Positions 16,775 through 26,259 of a stretch of DNA of 64,000 nucleotides are shown one piece after another. Below the pieces are notes generated by a model, which made no database searches, was not told the DNA's origin, and was given only the letters and a program-made list of their open reading frames with translations. Each line of letters begins with the position of its first letter. The stretch's first letter is position 1. Source of the stretch: Onishia niordana (GTDB lineage Bacteria; Pseudomonadota; Gammaproteobacteria; Pseudomonadales; Halomonadaceae); contig NZ_SDSD01000005.1 in NCBI RefSeq assembly GCF_004798965.1, positions 1 through 64,000 on the forward strand. Direction: 5' to 3'. A program made the translations under genes and the position numbers.

Positions 16775-18553
16775 TCACCAGTCCAGTCCTTCGATTTGCC
16801 CCCGGGCATCCAGTCGCATGGCGTTGGAAGCGGGCCTGCGGGGCAGGCCGGGCATCCGCATGACATTGCCGCAGATCACGACGACGAAGCCGGCGCCGGC
16901 AGCCAGCTCGGCCTCCCGGATCGGCAAGACATGGCCCGTGGCGAGGCCGGTCAGGCTAGGGTCGGCACCAAAGCTGTATTGGGTCTTGGCGATACACACC
17001 GGTAGATGGCCATAGCCGAGCGCCTCAAAATCGGCCAGCTGCCTGCGTGCCTTGGCCTCCAGGCTGATATCCAGGGCCCCGTACAGTTGAGTCGCGACGG
17101 CCCTGACCTTGTCTTCCAGGCGCTCGTCGTCGGCGTAACTCAGAGACAATTCCGCTGGGGCTTGATCGAACATGGCGACGACCTTCTCCGCCAGTGCCTC
17201 ACTGCCCGCCGAGCCATCATGCCAATGGCTGCTGACGGCCATGTCGACCCCCAGGTGCTCGCAGACATCCCGCAGCACACGATGCTCCTCGTCCGAATCC
17301 TGGTCGAAATGATTGACCGCGACCATCAAGGGCACCCCGAAGCTACGCATATTGTTGACGTGCCGACACAGATTCTCCGCACCTCGATAGACGGCGTCGG
17401 GATCCGGCTGAGTCAGCTCGTCCTGCCGGACACCGCCATGCATCTTCAGAGCCCGAATCGTCACCACCATGACCACCGCATCCGGCTTGAGGCCGGCCTG
17501 ACGACATTTGATATTGAAGAACTTCTCGGCCCCCAGGTCGGCACCGAAGCCGGCCTCTGTCACCACGATATCGGCCAGGGACAAGGCGGTCTTCGTCGCC
17601 ATCAGCGAGTTGCAGCCGTGGGCGATGTTGGCGAAGGGCCCCCCGTGAATGAAGGCCGGGTTATGCTCCAGCGTCTGTACTAGGTTGGGGGCCAGGGCCT
17701 GCTTCAGCAGCACCGCCATGGCCCCGTCGGCCTTCAGGTCCCGGGCCCGCACCGGGCTGCCGTCCCGGCGGCGGGCCACGATGATCTCCCCCAGCCGCCG
17801 CTGCAGGTCCGTAAGGTCTGCCGACAGGCAGAGAATCGCCATGATCTCCGAGGCGGCAGTGATATCGAAGCCTTCCTCCCGGGGCATGCCTTGCCCCGAC
17901 CCACTCAAGCCGATGGTCAGGTGCCGCAGGGCGCGGTCGCCCATGTCCATGGCTCGTTTCCAGGTCACATGGCGCGGGTCGATCTCCAGCTCGTTGTCCC
18001 AATGCAGATGGTTATCCAGTAGCGCGGACAGCAGATTATGGGCGCTGGTGATGGCGTGGAAGTCACCGGTGAAGTGCAGGTTGATGTCTTCCATGGGAAT
18101 CACCTGCGCTCGACCGCCGCCCGCGGCGCCTCCTTTCATGCCGAAACAGGGCCCCAGGGAGGGTTCGCGCAAACATATCGCGGTCTTGTGGCCGATCCGA
18201 TTCAAGCCGTCGCCCAGCCCCACGCAGGTGGTCGTCTTGCCCTCGCCAGCGGGCGTGGGGGTAATGGCGGTGACCAGGACCAGCTTCCCCTGGGGGCGCC
18301 CGACCAGGGCGTCGGTGAAGTCGTGAGGCAGCTTGGCCTTGTCGTGCCCATAAGGCAGCAGATGTTCCGGCTTGATGCCCAGCCGAGCGGCCACCTCGGT
18401 AATCGGCCAGGGTGTGATCGCACGCGCAATGTCGATATCCGGTGCGCCGGGTGGCGGCAACTTGGCCTCCCGCAGTGGGTCTTGTTGGGGCGCCAACCGC
18501 AGTCCTTGACCCCTCAAGGGCTCATCGTCACGCAACGGGATATAGTCGGTCAT
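16775..18553 (-). CDS. fhs: Formate-tetrahydrofolate ligase
   Basis: The 592-residue, full-length protein has the P-loop [12 protein letters not shown] (about residues 98-109) and the family stretches [18 protein letters not shown] and [21 protein letters not shown]. It interconverts formate + ATP + THF with 10-formyl-THF + ADP + Pi. It is the last gene of a three-gene operon whose upstream members are MetF-like and DmdA/GcvT-like, so here it may run in the direction that releases formate and gains ATP from methyl groups stripped from a substrate. A GCGAGGG ribosome site precedes it, 70 bp after the MetF-like stop. Confidence 0.95.
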   Translation of the reverse strand: MTDYIPLRDDEPLRGQGLRLAPQQDPLREAKLPPPGAPDIDIARAITPWPITEVAARLGIKPEHLLPYGHDKAKLPHDFTDALVGRPQGKLVLVTAITPTPAGEGKTTTCVGLGDGLNRIGHKTAICLREPSLGPCFGMKGGAAGGGRAQVIPMEDINLHFTGDFHAITSAHNLLSALLDNHLHWDNELEIDPRHVTWKRAMDMGDRALRHLTIGLSGSGQGMPREEGFDITAASEIMAILCLSADLTDLQRRLGEIIVARRRDGSPVRARDLKADGAMAVLLKQALAPNLVQTLEHNPAFIHGGPFANIAHGCNSLMATKTALSLADIVVTEAGFGADLGAEKFFNIKCRQAGLKPDAVVMVVTIRALKMHGGVRQDELTQPDPDAVYRGAENLCRHVNNMRSFGVPLMVAVNHFDQDSDEEHRVLRDVCEHLGVDMAVSSHWHDGSAGSEALAEKVVAMFDQAPAELSLSYADDERLEDKVRAVATQLYGALDISLEAKARRQLADFEALGYGHLPVCIAKTQYSFGADPSLTGLATGHVLPIREAELAAGAGFVVVICGNVMRMPGLPRRPASNAMRLDARGQIEGLDW

Positions 18554-18623
18554 TTCGCGCCCTCGCTATTAACCACCACCGCCTCAATGATCCACCAATG
18601 GTTCCATTGGCCCCTTTGGTTCA

Positions 18624-19655
18624 CTAGACCGCTCCCTCGCCACCTTGATGCACCGTCAGCCGCTGCGCCTCGATGGAGAATCGTCCCTCTTGCAGGGCCC
18701 GGAACCAGGCCGCCGTTTGGAGGGTGCCGCCGAACGGGTAGACGTGCACCCCCAGCCAGGGCCCGGGATGGCGCGCCAGGGCCAGCAGTTGGGCGACCGG
18801 TGGCTGGGGGCGCGTCATCTTCCATAGCTTGCCTGGCTGGTTGTGCAACGCCGTAATGGAAGCGCCGACCCCACAGGAGACGGCATACTTCAGGAGCGTG
18901 GCCAGCGATGCCGGCCCTGGCAGGCCGACCCGCACCGGAACACGAATTCCCTGGCGCTGGAGACGGGCCGACCAGTCGATCAGCGGCTGGGCATCGAAGG
19001 TAAACTGGGTGACCATCCAGAGGTCGGTGCCGGTCGCCTCGGCGTACGCCACCTTGCTGGCAAGGGCCCGGTCCAAGGCCTCGCGATCGGCATGGGCGTG
19101 GCCCTCCGGGTGCCCGGCGATGCCCAGGCGGGTCAGGCCATGGGCCGCGGGCGGGCAATCGTCCAACAACATCAAAGTGTCCCGATAGGGCCCTGCGACC
19201 GTCGTGGTGCCGCCGGCGATCAATAGTGCCTCCTCCACACCGGCTGCGGCCAGGCGGCCATACCAGCGTTCCAGGGTGGCGCGGTCGGGCACGCTGCGGG
19301 CCACGATATGCGGGACCGGTATCATGCCCTCCGCCCGCAACCGTTCGGCCGTCGCGATCACCGGCTCGTAGGGCTGCTTCGGCAAGTGCGTCACGTAGAC
19401 CTGGGTCCCCGGCCTCAGCAGCTCAGCGAAATCTGCGATCTGCGTCGCGCCCTTCGGTGTCACCTCGAGGGACCAGTCGGCACACAGGCGTTGCACCAAC
19501 CGCGCGAGGTCGCACGCAGGCGCCTCTCCGCCGATGGCCTCACTGTCGCTGGTCGCCCCGGCGATGTCGCTCCCGGTGCGCTCTCGACAGGGAGCGTCAT
19601 CGGCCACCGCCGGGGAGGCTTTGCCGGAACACGGCGGGATATCATGCTGGTTCAT
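18624..19655 (-). CDS. Methylenetetrahydrofolate reductase family protein (MetF-like)
   Basis: The 343-residue protein matches the MetF TIM-barrel family: SLEVTPK near residue 62 (usually SxExxPP), a TQVYVTHLPKQ strand, HIVARS (about 117), EEALLIAGG (about 141), AGHPEGH and DLWMVTQFTFDA (about 214), which are FAD/folate-site landmarks. It is diverged from housekeeping MetF and has a 50-residue N-terminal extension rich in Ala, Asp and Gly. Between a GcvT-like demethylase and Fhs it most likely oxidises 5-methyl-THF to 5,10-methylene-THF, the reverse of the biosynthetic reaction. FolD, needed to reach 10-formyl-THF, is not in this window. Confidence 0.85.
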   Translation of the reverse strand: MNQHDIPPCSGKASPAVADDAPCRERTGSDIAGATSDSEAIGGEAPACDLARLVQRLCADWSLEVTPKGATQIADFAELLRPGTQVYVTHLPKQPYEPVIATAERLRAEGMIPVPHIVARSVPDRATLERWYGRLAAAGVEEALLIAGGTTTVAGPYRDTLMLLDDCPPAAHGLTRLGIAGHPEGHAHADREALDRALASKVAYAEATGTDLWMVTQFTFDAQPLIDWSARLQRQGIRVPVRVGLPGPASLATLLKYAVSCGVGASITALHNQPGKLWKMTRPQPPVAQLLALARHPGPWLGVHVYPFGGTLQTAAWFRALQEGRFSIEAQRLTVHQGGEGAV

Positions 19656-19746
19656 GCGATCACCCTCCCCGTTAGGCGGCCGGTACCCCTGGGCACGTCC
19701 CTGTGGCGCAGAGGTGCCCCGACGTCGCCATGGCTAGGACAGGCAC

Positions 19747-21105
19747 CTAGCTGGAGGCATCGTCTCCCCGCGCCAGGGCCCTCTCACGGGCATTGAGATT
19801 GACCGACTGCCGGAACGGCATCGGGACGATCTCGGCATCGACGGGCACCCCGATCTGGTCCGCATACTGATCCGGTAGCCAGACCTTGAGCCGCGTGCCG
19901 ACGGCCTGCATCTCGACCGGGACATAGCCCATGGCGATGTTGGTGCCCAGCTCGGGGGAGTACCAGGGCGAGGTCACATAGCCGACCGGAGCCCCCGCAT
20001 CCTCGGCGGATATCAGCCAGAAGTCCGGTGCATAGTCGTCGATTGGTCGACCGCCGAGCACCATCCCGACCAGGATATTCTTGAAGGGATAGCGCCCCTG
20101 ATCGAGCTCGGCCCGCACCTTTTCCAGGGCGCCGCGGCCGATGTAGTCGGACGCCTTCTGACGGGGGACCTGGTAGCCCAGGTTGCACTGGAAGGGCAGG
20201 ACCTCCTGGTCGACGTCCTGCCCCCAGGAGAGGATGCCGGCGGCAATCCGCCGGTGATGGGCGGGCGCGATGACTTTCAGGTGGTATTTTTCCCCGGCCG
20301 CCAAGACGGCATTCCACATCTCATCGGGGTAGAGGGTGGCGTTCTTGAGGTAGATCTCATAGCCCTTCTCGCCGGTAAAGCCGGTCTGGGAAATGATGAC
20401 GTCCCGGCCGGCGACCTGGGCTTCCATCAGCCCGTAGTAAGGGATCTCACGTACCGACTCGCCGACGAGGTCCGCCATCAGGTCCTCTGACTTGGGTCCC
20501 TGGATCTGCACCGGTGCCACGTCGATCTCACCGATGCTGACGTTGAAGCCCATACCGACATTGACGCCGCGCAGCCACAGCTCGAGATCGCTGTCGGAGA
20601 GGGAGAACCAGAACTCATCTTCCGCGGGACGCAACAGCACTGGGTCGTTCAGCACCCCGCCGTCCTCGTTGCAAAGGACCACATACTTGCCGCGCATCGG
20701 CTGGATCTGCGAGGCATTGCGGGTGATGACGTAGTCAACGAACTTCTCCGCATCCGGCCCCTTGACCTGGATCTGGCGTTCGACCGCGACATTCCAGAGG
20801 GTGACATGATTGATCAGGGCATCGTATTCCACCATGGCGCCGCCATCTTCCGGACGCACATAGCCGCGGGGGTGATACATGCGGTTATAGACCGTCGCCC
20901 GCCAGCAACCGGCCTCATAGGATAGATGCCAATAGGGCGACTTGCGGACGCGGGTGGAGATCAGCATCTCTACCGGCGTGGGCCCCGACTGGCGGAGATT
21001 GATCGGCACCCGGCGGTCATGCTGATCGACGGTAAGGCATTGCTCGGTGCGGAAGTCGGCAATGCCCGCCTGAGAGGTGAAGGTGTCGGTAGAAGTGGAT
21101 GCCAT
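19747..21105 (-). CDS. DmdA/GcvT-like THF-dependent demethylase (aminomethyltransferase family)
   Basis: The 452-residue GcvT-fold protein aligns along its length, from memory, with the DMSP demethylase DmdA: RKSPYWHLSYEAG...VYNRMYHP near residue 50, WNVAVERQIQVKGPDAEKF, NDPVLL, FWFSLSDSDLELW and IQGPKSEDLM. In this family a methyl group moves from substrate to THF. Substrate could be DMSP, an aryl methyl ether (as for LigM) or a methylated amine. It has about 45 extra residues at the N terminus relative to DmdA. Start ATG 21105 follows GGGAGG; an open frame upstream to 21240 lacks homology. First gene of the operon with MetF-like and Fhs. Confidence 0.82.
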   Translation of the reverse strand: MASTSTDTFTSQAGIADFRTEQCLTVDQHDRRVPINLRQSGPTPVEMLISTRVRKSPYWHLSYEAGCWRATVYNRMYHPRGYVRPEDGGAMVEYDALINHVTLWNVAVERQIQVKGPDAEKFVDYVITRNASQIQPMRGKYVVLCNEDGGVLNDPVLLRPAEDEFWFSLSDSDLELWLRGVNVGMGFNVSIGEIDVAPVQIQGPKSEDLMADLVGESVREIPYYGLMEAQVAGRDVIISQTGFTGEKGYEIYLKNATLYPDEMWNAVLAAGEKYHLKVIAPAHHRRIAAGILSWGQDVDQEVLPFQCNLGYQVPRQKASDYIGRGALEKVRAELDQGRYPFKNILVGMVLGGRPIDDYAPDFWLISAEDAGAPVGYVTSPWYSPELGTNIAMGYVPVEMQAVGTRLKVWLPDQYADQIGVPVDAEIVPMPFRQSVNLNARERALARGDDASS

Positions 21106-21505
21106 GATGAAGCCTCCCGAACTGCCTGAGGAATACATGCTTGAATTCAGCGTGGACGCGAATCGCACCCGGGGCATCCTGATTACGACATCTGTGTATT
21201 CAGCAAAGACGCCTTGTTCTAAGAATGTGAGGAATCGCAATGTAAGGAAGGCGCCACGGTCCGCCGCGTCGCACCGTTACGTCTCCCTCGTCTAGGAGGG
21301 CTCAGCGGACACTAGCCTAGTGGCCGCTGTCGCGGGAGCGCTGCAATCAGGGTATCTGCGGCGCCTTGCTCAGGTCCCGCACCTAGCCGTCCAGGTGGCC
21401 GAGTGTCTGGCGGGCCTGCCCGTAGTCGTGCAGTCGACAGCTCAGGGCCACGGTCGCAGCGTCGGGTAGGGTGGCCGAATCGAGAGGCAGGGCCAGGGCC
21501 GCCTC
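21106..21505. other. Upstream region of the demethylase operon
   Basis: About 400 bases without a convincing gene. The part next to the demethylase start carries its ribosome site and presumably its promoter. A minus-strand AT-rich patch (about 21180-21250) is the likeliest promoter area, but no clear -35/-10 pair was seen. Between 21300 and 21500 the DNA is GC-rich and looks like scrambled remnants leading into the ybhB fragment. Confidence 0.4.
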
Positions 21506-21657
21506 GGCTATGGCGTGCACCGGTATTATTTCAGGGTGCTGGCACTGGATGCGGTGAACGGGCTGGCGGAGGGAGCACGCACCCCGAGCTGCGCAACGAG
21601 CTCGAGCCGCATCTTATTGGCATGAATCGACTGGTCGTTACCTACCGCTGCGACTGA
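21506..21657 (+). pseudogene. Decayed 3' fragment of a ybhB-type gene
   Basis: The first part reads YGVHRYYFRVLALDA, and after a frameshift the second part reads HPELRNELEPHLIGMNRLVVTYRCD followed by a stop, matching the last third of the intact PEBP gene at 16177-16653 (roughly 80 percent base identity by eye). The 5' two thirds are absent. It is an old, diverged copy rather than a fresh duplication, and lies in the same orientation as the intact gene on the other side of the demethylation operon. Confidence 0.75.
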
Positions 21658-21761
21658 GGCTCTCCTGCCGCTTGCGCCTTTTGCAGGCAGTGTTCGGTGA
21701 GAGATGGCCCATTAACCTATGGCCCAGTGCGCGATAAGACGAATTGCTGGCCGGTTTGCCG

Positions 21762-22697
21762 CTAGCGCTGTTGAGCGGCCAGCGTGTCTCCCGTCACCAC
21801 GTCTTCCTCATCGATATGTTCGCTCAAGAAGTCCAGCAGCGCCCGCACCGAGGGCAGGAGCCCGCGCCGCGAGGGAAAGACCGCATGCAGAATACCGCCG
21901 CGGGGCGCCCATCCGGGGATCACGTCGATCAGTCGACCTGCCTGCAGGTCTCGTCCGCCCACCAGCAGGCCCAGCTTGACGATGCCCAGCCCCGACAGGG
22001 CGGCCTCATGCAAGGTCTCCGCGCTGTCTGTCACCAGGCGTGGCTGGTGATGGATCTGGGCGCTCATCTCCTCCGGACCGGCCAGGTCCCAGAAATGCTG
22101 CTTGTCGTATTGCTCGAAATCCAGGCTAGGCCATTCGGCGAGATCGGCAGGTGTTTTTGGCATGGGATGATCCCCGAACAGGGCGGGAGCGGCCATCAGT
22201 CGCTGAGGGCTGTGCGACAGCACCTTCATGGTCAATTCGCTGTCTTCTAGCGGCGGAAAGCGGATGCGGATCGCCATGTCGAGGCCTTCCCTTACCACGT
22301 CGACTCGTCGGCTGGTGGCTTCCACCTGAACATTGACCTCGGGATAGCGAGTCATGAAGCGTGCCAGCAAGGGGGTGATCAGGTAGTGCAGCACGCTGGG
22401 GGAGCAGCTCAGTCTCACCGTGCCGCGGGGCTCGGCGCGGTTGTGTTCGATCAGCTCCTCGGCCGCCTCCGCCTCCACCAGCATCGCCACGCAGTGCCGG
22501 TAGTAGGCTCGGCCGATCTCGGTCATCGAGACATGCCGGGTCGAGCGGTTGAGCAGCCGGGTCGCCAGGCATTCTTCTAGCTGAACGATGCGCCGGCTCA
22601 ATTTCGACTTGGGGATGCCCAGGGCCCGGCCGGCCGGAGCGAAGCCACCATGGTCCACTACCTGGACGAAGTAGTAGAGGTCATTGAGATCCCGCAT
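21762..22697 (-). CDS. LysR-family regulator divergent from the pirin/YcaC cluster
   Basis: The 311-residue protein has an N-terminal winged helix-turn-helix (LNDLYYFVQVVDHGGFAPAGRALGIPKSKLSRRI) and an effector domain of the CrgA-like LysR subgroup (LSCSPSVLHYLITPLLARF, DMAIRIRFPPLEDS). It diverges from the pirin gene at 22817 over about 120 bp and is the natural candidate to control the pirin/isochorismatase/pirin genes. In several gammaproteobacteria a LysR gene sits beside a pirin gene in this way. Confidence 0.88.
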   Translation of the reverse strand: MRDLNDLYYFVQVVDHGGFAPAGRALGIPKSKLSRRIVQLEECLATRLLNRSTRHVSMTEIGRAYYRHCVAMLVEAEAAEELIEHNRAEPRGTVRLSCSPSVLHYLITPLLARFMTRYPEVNVQVEATSRRVDVVREGLDMAIRIRFPPLEDSELTMKVLSHSPQRLMAAPALFGDHPMPKTPADLAEWPSLDFEQYDKQHFWDLAGPEEMSAQIHHQPRLVTDSAETLHEAALSGLGIVKLGLLVGGRDLQAGRLIDVIPGWAPRGGILHAVFPSRRGLLPSVRALLDFLSEHIDEEDVVTGDTLAAQQR

Positions 22698-22816
22698 CGG
22701 CTGTCCTATTTATGGAACGGTCTGTGCAGATTCTAGCATCTACTGCTGGCGGCGTTCCTTTCCTAGGCTTGCTGTACCGGAGGCAAAACTGCCCTACCTG
22801 CCAACAGGAGCCTGAC

Positions 22817-23686
22817 ATGAAGAAGATCCAGGGGATTTACGGCGCACCGCATGGCCATTGGGTGGGTGACGGTTTTCCCGTGCGCTCTCTCTTCAGCTAT
22901 GACCGCATGGGAGCCGAGCACATCAGCCCCTTCCTGATGCTCGACCATGCCGGTCCTCATACCTTCACGCCGGCCAAGCGGCCTCGGGGTGTCGGACAGC
23001 ATCCTCACCGTGGCTTCGAGACGGTGACGCTGGTCTATGAAGGTGAACTCGAGCACCGCGACTCCAGCGGTGGCGGTGGCAAGATCGGCGAGGGTGACGT
23101 GCAGTGGATGACAGCCGGTGCCGGCATCGTCCATGAGGAGTTTCACTCACCGGCCTTCACCGAGCGTGGCGGCAGGCTGGACATGGTCCAGCTGTGGGTC
23201 AATCTGCCAGCACGCGATAAGGACGCGCCAGCGGCCTACCAGACGCTGCTCAAGGCCGACATTCCGAGCGTGGCGCTGGACGACGAGGCCGGTCGGGTGC
23301 GCGTGGTGGCGGGGCAGTACCTTGGCCACAAGGGGCCGGCCTGTACCTTCACGCCGATCAATATGTGGGACATCCACCTGAAGGCGGGACGAGACGCCGT
23401 GCTGTCCGTCCCGGAGGGCCACACCACCCTGCTGGTGGTGCTGGAGGGCACTGTGCAGGTCAATGGCGAGACCATCGTGCGCGACGAGTCGGTGGTGAGC
23501 TTCGAGCGTCGCGGCGAAGAAGTGCATCTTGAGGCCAACAATGACGCCAGGCTGCTACTGCTCAGCGGCGAGCCCATCGATGAGCCGGTCGTCGGCCACG
23601 GTCCCTTCGTGATGAACAGCGTGGAGGAGATCCACCAAGCGTTTGCCGACTTTCAGCGCGGGAAGTACGGCGCCCTGAACGACTAG
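22817..23686 (+). CDS. Pirin-family protein (first)
   Basis: The 289-residue two-domain cupin protein has the pirin N-terminal metal motif HPHRGFETVTLVYEGELEHRDS (His ligands at about 63-65) and WMTAGAGIVHEEF, and a conserved C-terminal domain. Bacterial pirins show quercetinase or redox-sensing activity in some cases; the role here is undetermined. Start ATG 22817 follows AGGAG. It heads a run of pirin, YcaC-like and pirin genes on the plus strand. Confidence 0.88.
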   Translation: MKKIQGIYGAPHGHWVGDGFPVRSLFSYDRMGAEHISPFLMLDHAGPHTFTPAKRPRGVGQHPHRGFETVTLVYEGELEHRDSSGGGGKIGEGDVQWMTAGAGIVHEEFHSPAFTERGGRLDMVQLWVNLPARDKDAPAAYQTLLKADIPSVALDDEAGRVRVVAGQYLGHKGPACTFTPINMWDIHLKAGRDAVLSVPEGHTTLLVVLEGTVQVNGETIVRDESVVSFERRGEEVHLEANNDARLLLLSGEPIDEPVVGHGPFVMNSVEEIHQAFADFQRGKYGALND

Positions 23687-23762
23687 CGGATGACTTCCGC
23701 TGGCGTGCACGCCCGACAGCTTGGCTGCCGGGTCTTTTCAACCTGACGAAAGGAGTACCACC

Positions 23763-24386
23763 ATGTCCTTTACCTACAACCGCCTGGACAAAGATGACGT
23801 GGCCCTGCTGATGGTCGACCATCAAGCTGGCCTTCTGTCGCTGGTGCGCGACTACAGCCCGGATGATTTCAAGAACAACGTCCTGGCGTTGGCGGATATC
23901 GCCAAGTTCTTCGATATCCCCACCATCCTCACCACCAGCTTCGAGACCGGTCCCAATGGCCCGATCGTGCCGGAGCTCAAGGAGATATTCCCAGAGGCGC
24001 CGTACCTCGCCCGCCCGGGCCAGATCAACGCCTGGGACAACGAAGACTTCGTCGCCGCCGTCAAGGCCACTGGCAAGAAGCAGTTGCTGGTCGCGGGCGT
24101 AGTCACCGAGGTCTGCGTGAGCTTCCCGGTGCTCTCCGCCCTGGAGGAAGGCTACGAGGTGTTTGTGGTCACCGATGCCTCCGGCACCTTCAACCAGACC
24201 ACTCGGGATGCTGCCTGGGATCGCATGTCCCAGGCCGGTGCCCAGCTGATGACCTGGTTCGGCGCCGGCTGTGAGCTGCATCGTGACTGGCGCAACGACA
24301 TCGAAGGCTTCGGCGGCCTGCTGGCCGGCCACCTGCCCGCTTACGCTAATCTGATGCAGAGCTACACTCAGCAGAACCAAGGTTGA
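23763..24386 (+). CDS. YcaC-like isochorismatase-family hydrolase
   Basis: The 207-residue protein is very close, from memory, to E. coli YcaC throughout (VDHQAGLLSLVRD, ILTTSFETGPNGP, WDNEDFV, VTDASGTFN, DRMSQAGAQLMTWFG). The catalytic triad of the family is represented by D19, a Lys and C118 in VTEVCVSFP. YcaC is an oligomeric hydrolase of unknown substrate. A GAAAGGAG ribosome site precedes the start. It lies 76 bp after the first pirin gene. Confidence 0.88.
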   Translation: MSFTYNRLDKDDVALLMVDHQAGLLSLVRDYSPDDFKNNVLALADIAKFFDIPTILTTSFETGPNGPIVPELKEIFPEAPYLARPGQINAWDNEDFVAAVKATGKKQLLVAGVVTEVCVSFPVLSALEEGYEVFVVTDASGTFNQTTRDAAWDRMSQAGAQLMTWFGAGCELHRDWRNDIEGFGGLLAGHLPAYANLMQSYTQQNQG

Positions 24387-24483
24387 TCGCAACGGGCTCG
24401 GCCCTGGGTGGCCTTCACCGCACTATCTTTCCAAAGCCCCCGCGGGGTCGAGCCCTCATCCATTAGATTCAGAGGATATCGCC

Positions 24484-25425
24484 ATGAGCACGCTCGTTGA
24501 AGATCGCGATCTGGGGTCGTCCCGAGACTGTCCGGTCGTCGAGGGCAAGCATCTGGTCCAGCGCGTCGTGCCCCGAACCGCCGATGTTGGGGGAATTCCC
24601 GTCAACCGTGTGCTGCCTTCACGGCAGCGCCGACTGGTAGGGGCCTGGTGCTTCCTCGACCATGCTGGACCGGCCGTCTTCAAGGGCGACTCCCGTGGCC
24701 TGCGCGTCGGTCCCCACCCCCATATCGGCCTGCAGACCTTCACCTGGATGATCGAGGGCGAGGTGTTGCACCGTGACAGCCTGGGCAACGAGCAGGTGAT
24801 CCGCCCCGGTCAGGTCAACCTGATGACCGCCGGACGCGGCATCAGTCACACCGAGGAGTCGGTCTCCGGCGAGACTCTGCTGCATGCCGCCCAGCTCTGG
24901 ATCGCGCTGCCTGAAGCGAATCGCCATACCGACCCGCGCTTCGATCATTATCCCGAGTTGCCGTCCTGGGAAGAGCAGGGCGTCGACTTCACGTTGCTGA
25001 TCGGTGAGTTCGCCGGTCGGCGGGCGCCGACCCTGACCTTCTCGCCGCTGGTGGGGGTGGATCTGATCAGCCGCAAGGCGAGCACCCTGCGGCTGACGTT
25101 GCGGGAGGACTTCGAGTACGGCCTGCTGCCCCTGGAAGGCGAGCTTCACATCGAGGGCGACACCTTCCCGCCCAACGAGCTGGCCTACCTGGGGCGCGGG
25201 CGCGAGGCCGTCACCCTGAGCCTGCCTGCCGCTGGCCGTGCCATTCTGATCGGCGGCGAGCCCCTGGACGAGGAGATCCTTATCTGGTGGAACTTCGTCG
25301 GCCACAGCAAGGCCGAGATCGCCGAGGCCCAGCGGGACTGGGAGGCCGGCAGCGAGCGCTTCGGCAGCATTCCCGATTACGACGGCGAGCCCCTGACACC
25401 GCCGCCGCTGCCTTGGCAAGCATAG
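24484..25425 (+). CDS. Pirin-family protein (second)
   Basis: The 313-residue pirin has GPHPHIGLQTFTWMIEGEVLHRDS (metal His ligands) and LMTAGRGISHTEES. It is a distinct pirin subfamily from the one at 22817, with only the core motifs shared, and so not a recent tandem duplicate. It may be co-transcribed with the pirin and YcaC genes upstream (97-bp gap). Activity not predictable. Confidence 0.87.
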   Translation: MSTLVEDRDLGSSRDCPVVEGKHLVQRVVPRTADVGGIPVNRVLPSRQRRLVGAWCFLDHAGPAVFKGDSRGLRVGPHPHIGLQTFTWMIEGEVLHRDSLGNEQVIRPGQVNLMTAGRGISHTEESVSGETLLHAAQLWIALPEANRHTDPRFDHYPELPSWEEQGVDFTLLIGEFAGRRAPTLTFSPLVGVDLISRKASTLRLTLREDFEYGLLPLEGELHIEGDTFPPNELAYLGRGREAVTLSLPAAGRAILIGGEPLDEEILIWWNFVGHSKAEIAEAQRDWEAGSERFGSIPDYDGEPLTPPPLPWQA

Positions 25426-25592
25426 CGGGACACGCAAGCTTTCCATGGCGCGCCGTACAGCCCTTGATGCTGGGAGGCTCTCTCATGGCCTTATCGCCGA
25501 AAGCTTGGTGTCCTGTGCCTGCCCTTGTCATAGGGTGATAGCCTGAGCGGATCAGTCGTGGCTATTGATGACGCGCGGGCGAGGCCGCTCGC

Positions 25593-26141
25593 CTACTTCC
25601 ACTTGATGTTGCAGCCAATTGACGGCATCTGATCGGGGTCCGGTGTTTCGCCCGAAAGCACTGCATCGGCCGCCGCGCGCAAGTCCTTGCCGGTTGCAGG
25701 CAGGTCCTTGCTGGGGCGGCTAGCATCGAACTGGCCCCGGTAGGCGAGTCGGTGATGTCGATCAAATAGGAAGAAGTCCGGTGTACAGGAGGCGCCGAAG
25801 GCGCGAGCGACCCGTTGGGTCTCGTCGACCAGGTAGGGGAAGGTATAGCCGCGTCGGCGTGCCTCCTCGATCATGTGTTCGGGGCTGTCCTCGGGATGTG
25901 TCGAGAAGTCGTTGCTGTTGATGGCGACGATGGCCAGGCCGTGATCGCGGTATTCTTGGGCGAAGTCGGAAAATGCATAGGCGATATGCTTCACGAAGGG
26001 GCAATGATTGCAGATGAAAGTCACCAGCAAGGGCGTATCCAGATACTGCTCGCTGCTGACCGGTTGGCCGTGGGCATCCCTAAGGTGAAAGGCAGGCATG
26101 GGGCTGCCCAGTTCGACCATCTTCGATGGAGTCAGTGACAT
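25593..26141 (-). CDS. Thioredoxin-like redoxin (AhpC/TSA-type fold)
   Basis: The 182-residue protein belongs to the redoxin group with FICNHCPFVKH (C44 and C47 as a CxxC pair), AINSND and TPDFFLFD (cis-Pro loop). There is no signal peptide, so it acts in the cytosol. Such proteins reduce thiols or peroxides; partners are unknown. Single gene. Confidence 0.85.
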   Translation of the reverse strand: MSLTPSKMVELGSPMPAFHLRDAHGQPVSSEQYLDTPLLVTFICNHCPFVKHIAYAFSDFAQEYRDHGLAIVAINSNDFSTHPEDSPEHMIEEARRRGYTFPYLVDETQRVARAFGASCTPDFFLFDRHHRLAYRGQFDASRPSKDLPATGKDLRAAADAVLSGETPDPDQMPSIGCNIKWK

Positions 26142-26259
26142 GGCGGTTCACCCTCTTTATCCATGGATGAATGATGCAGTGCTGCGCCATGGCTTTCAGT
26201 CTAGCAAACCCATAGCAGGCGAAGGTCTCGAGTTCGTGATCTTCGTCAACGGCGCGTGA

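Noticed and set aside
25485..25538. Short plus frame of 17 codons after a perfect GGGAGG
   Set aside because: Too short, no similarity recognised; probably a remnant start or chance. It lies between the second pirin and the redoxin gene.
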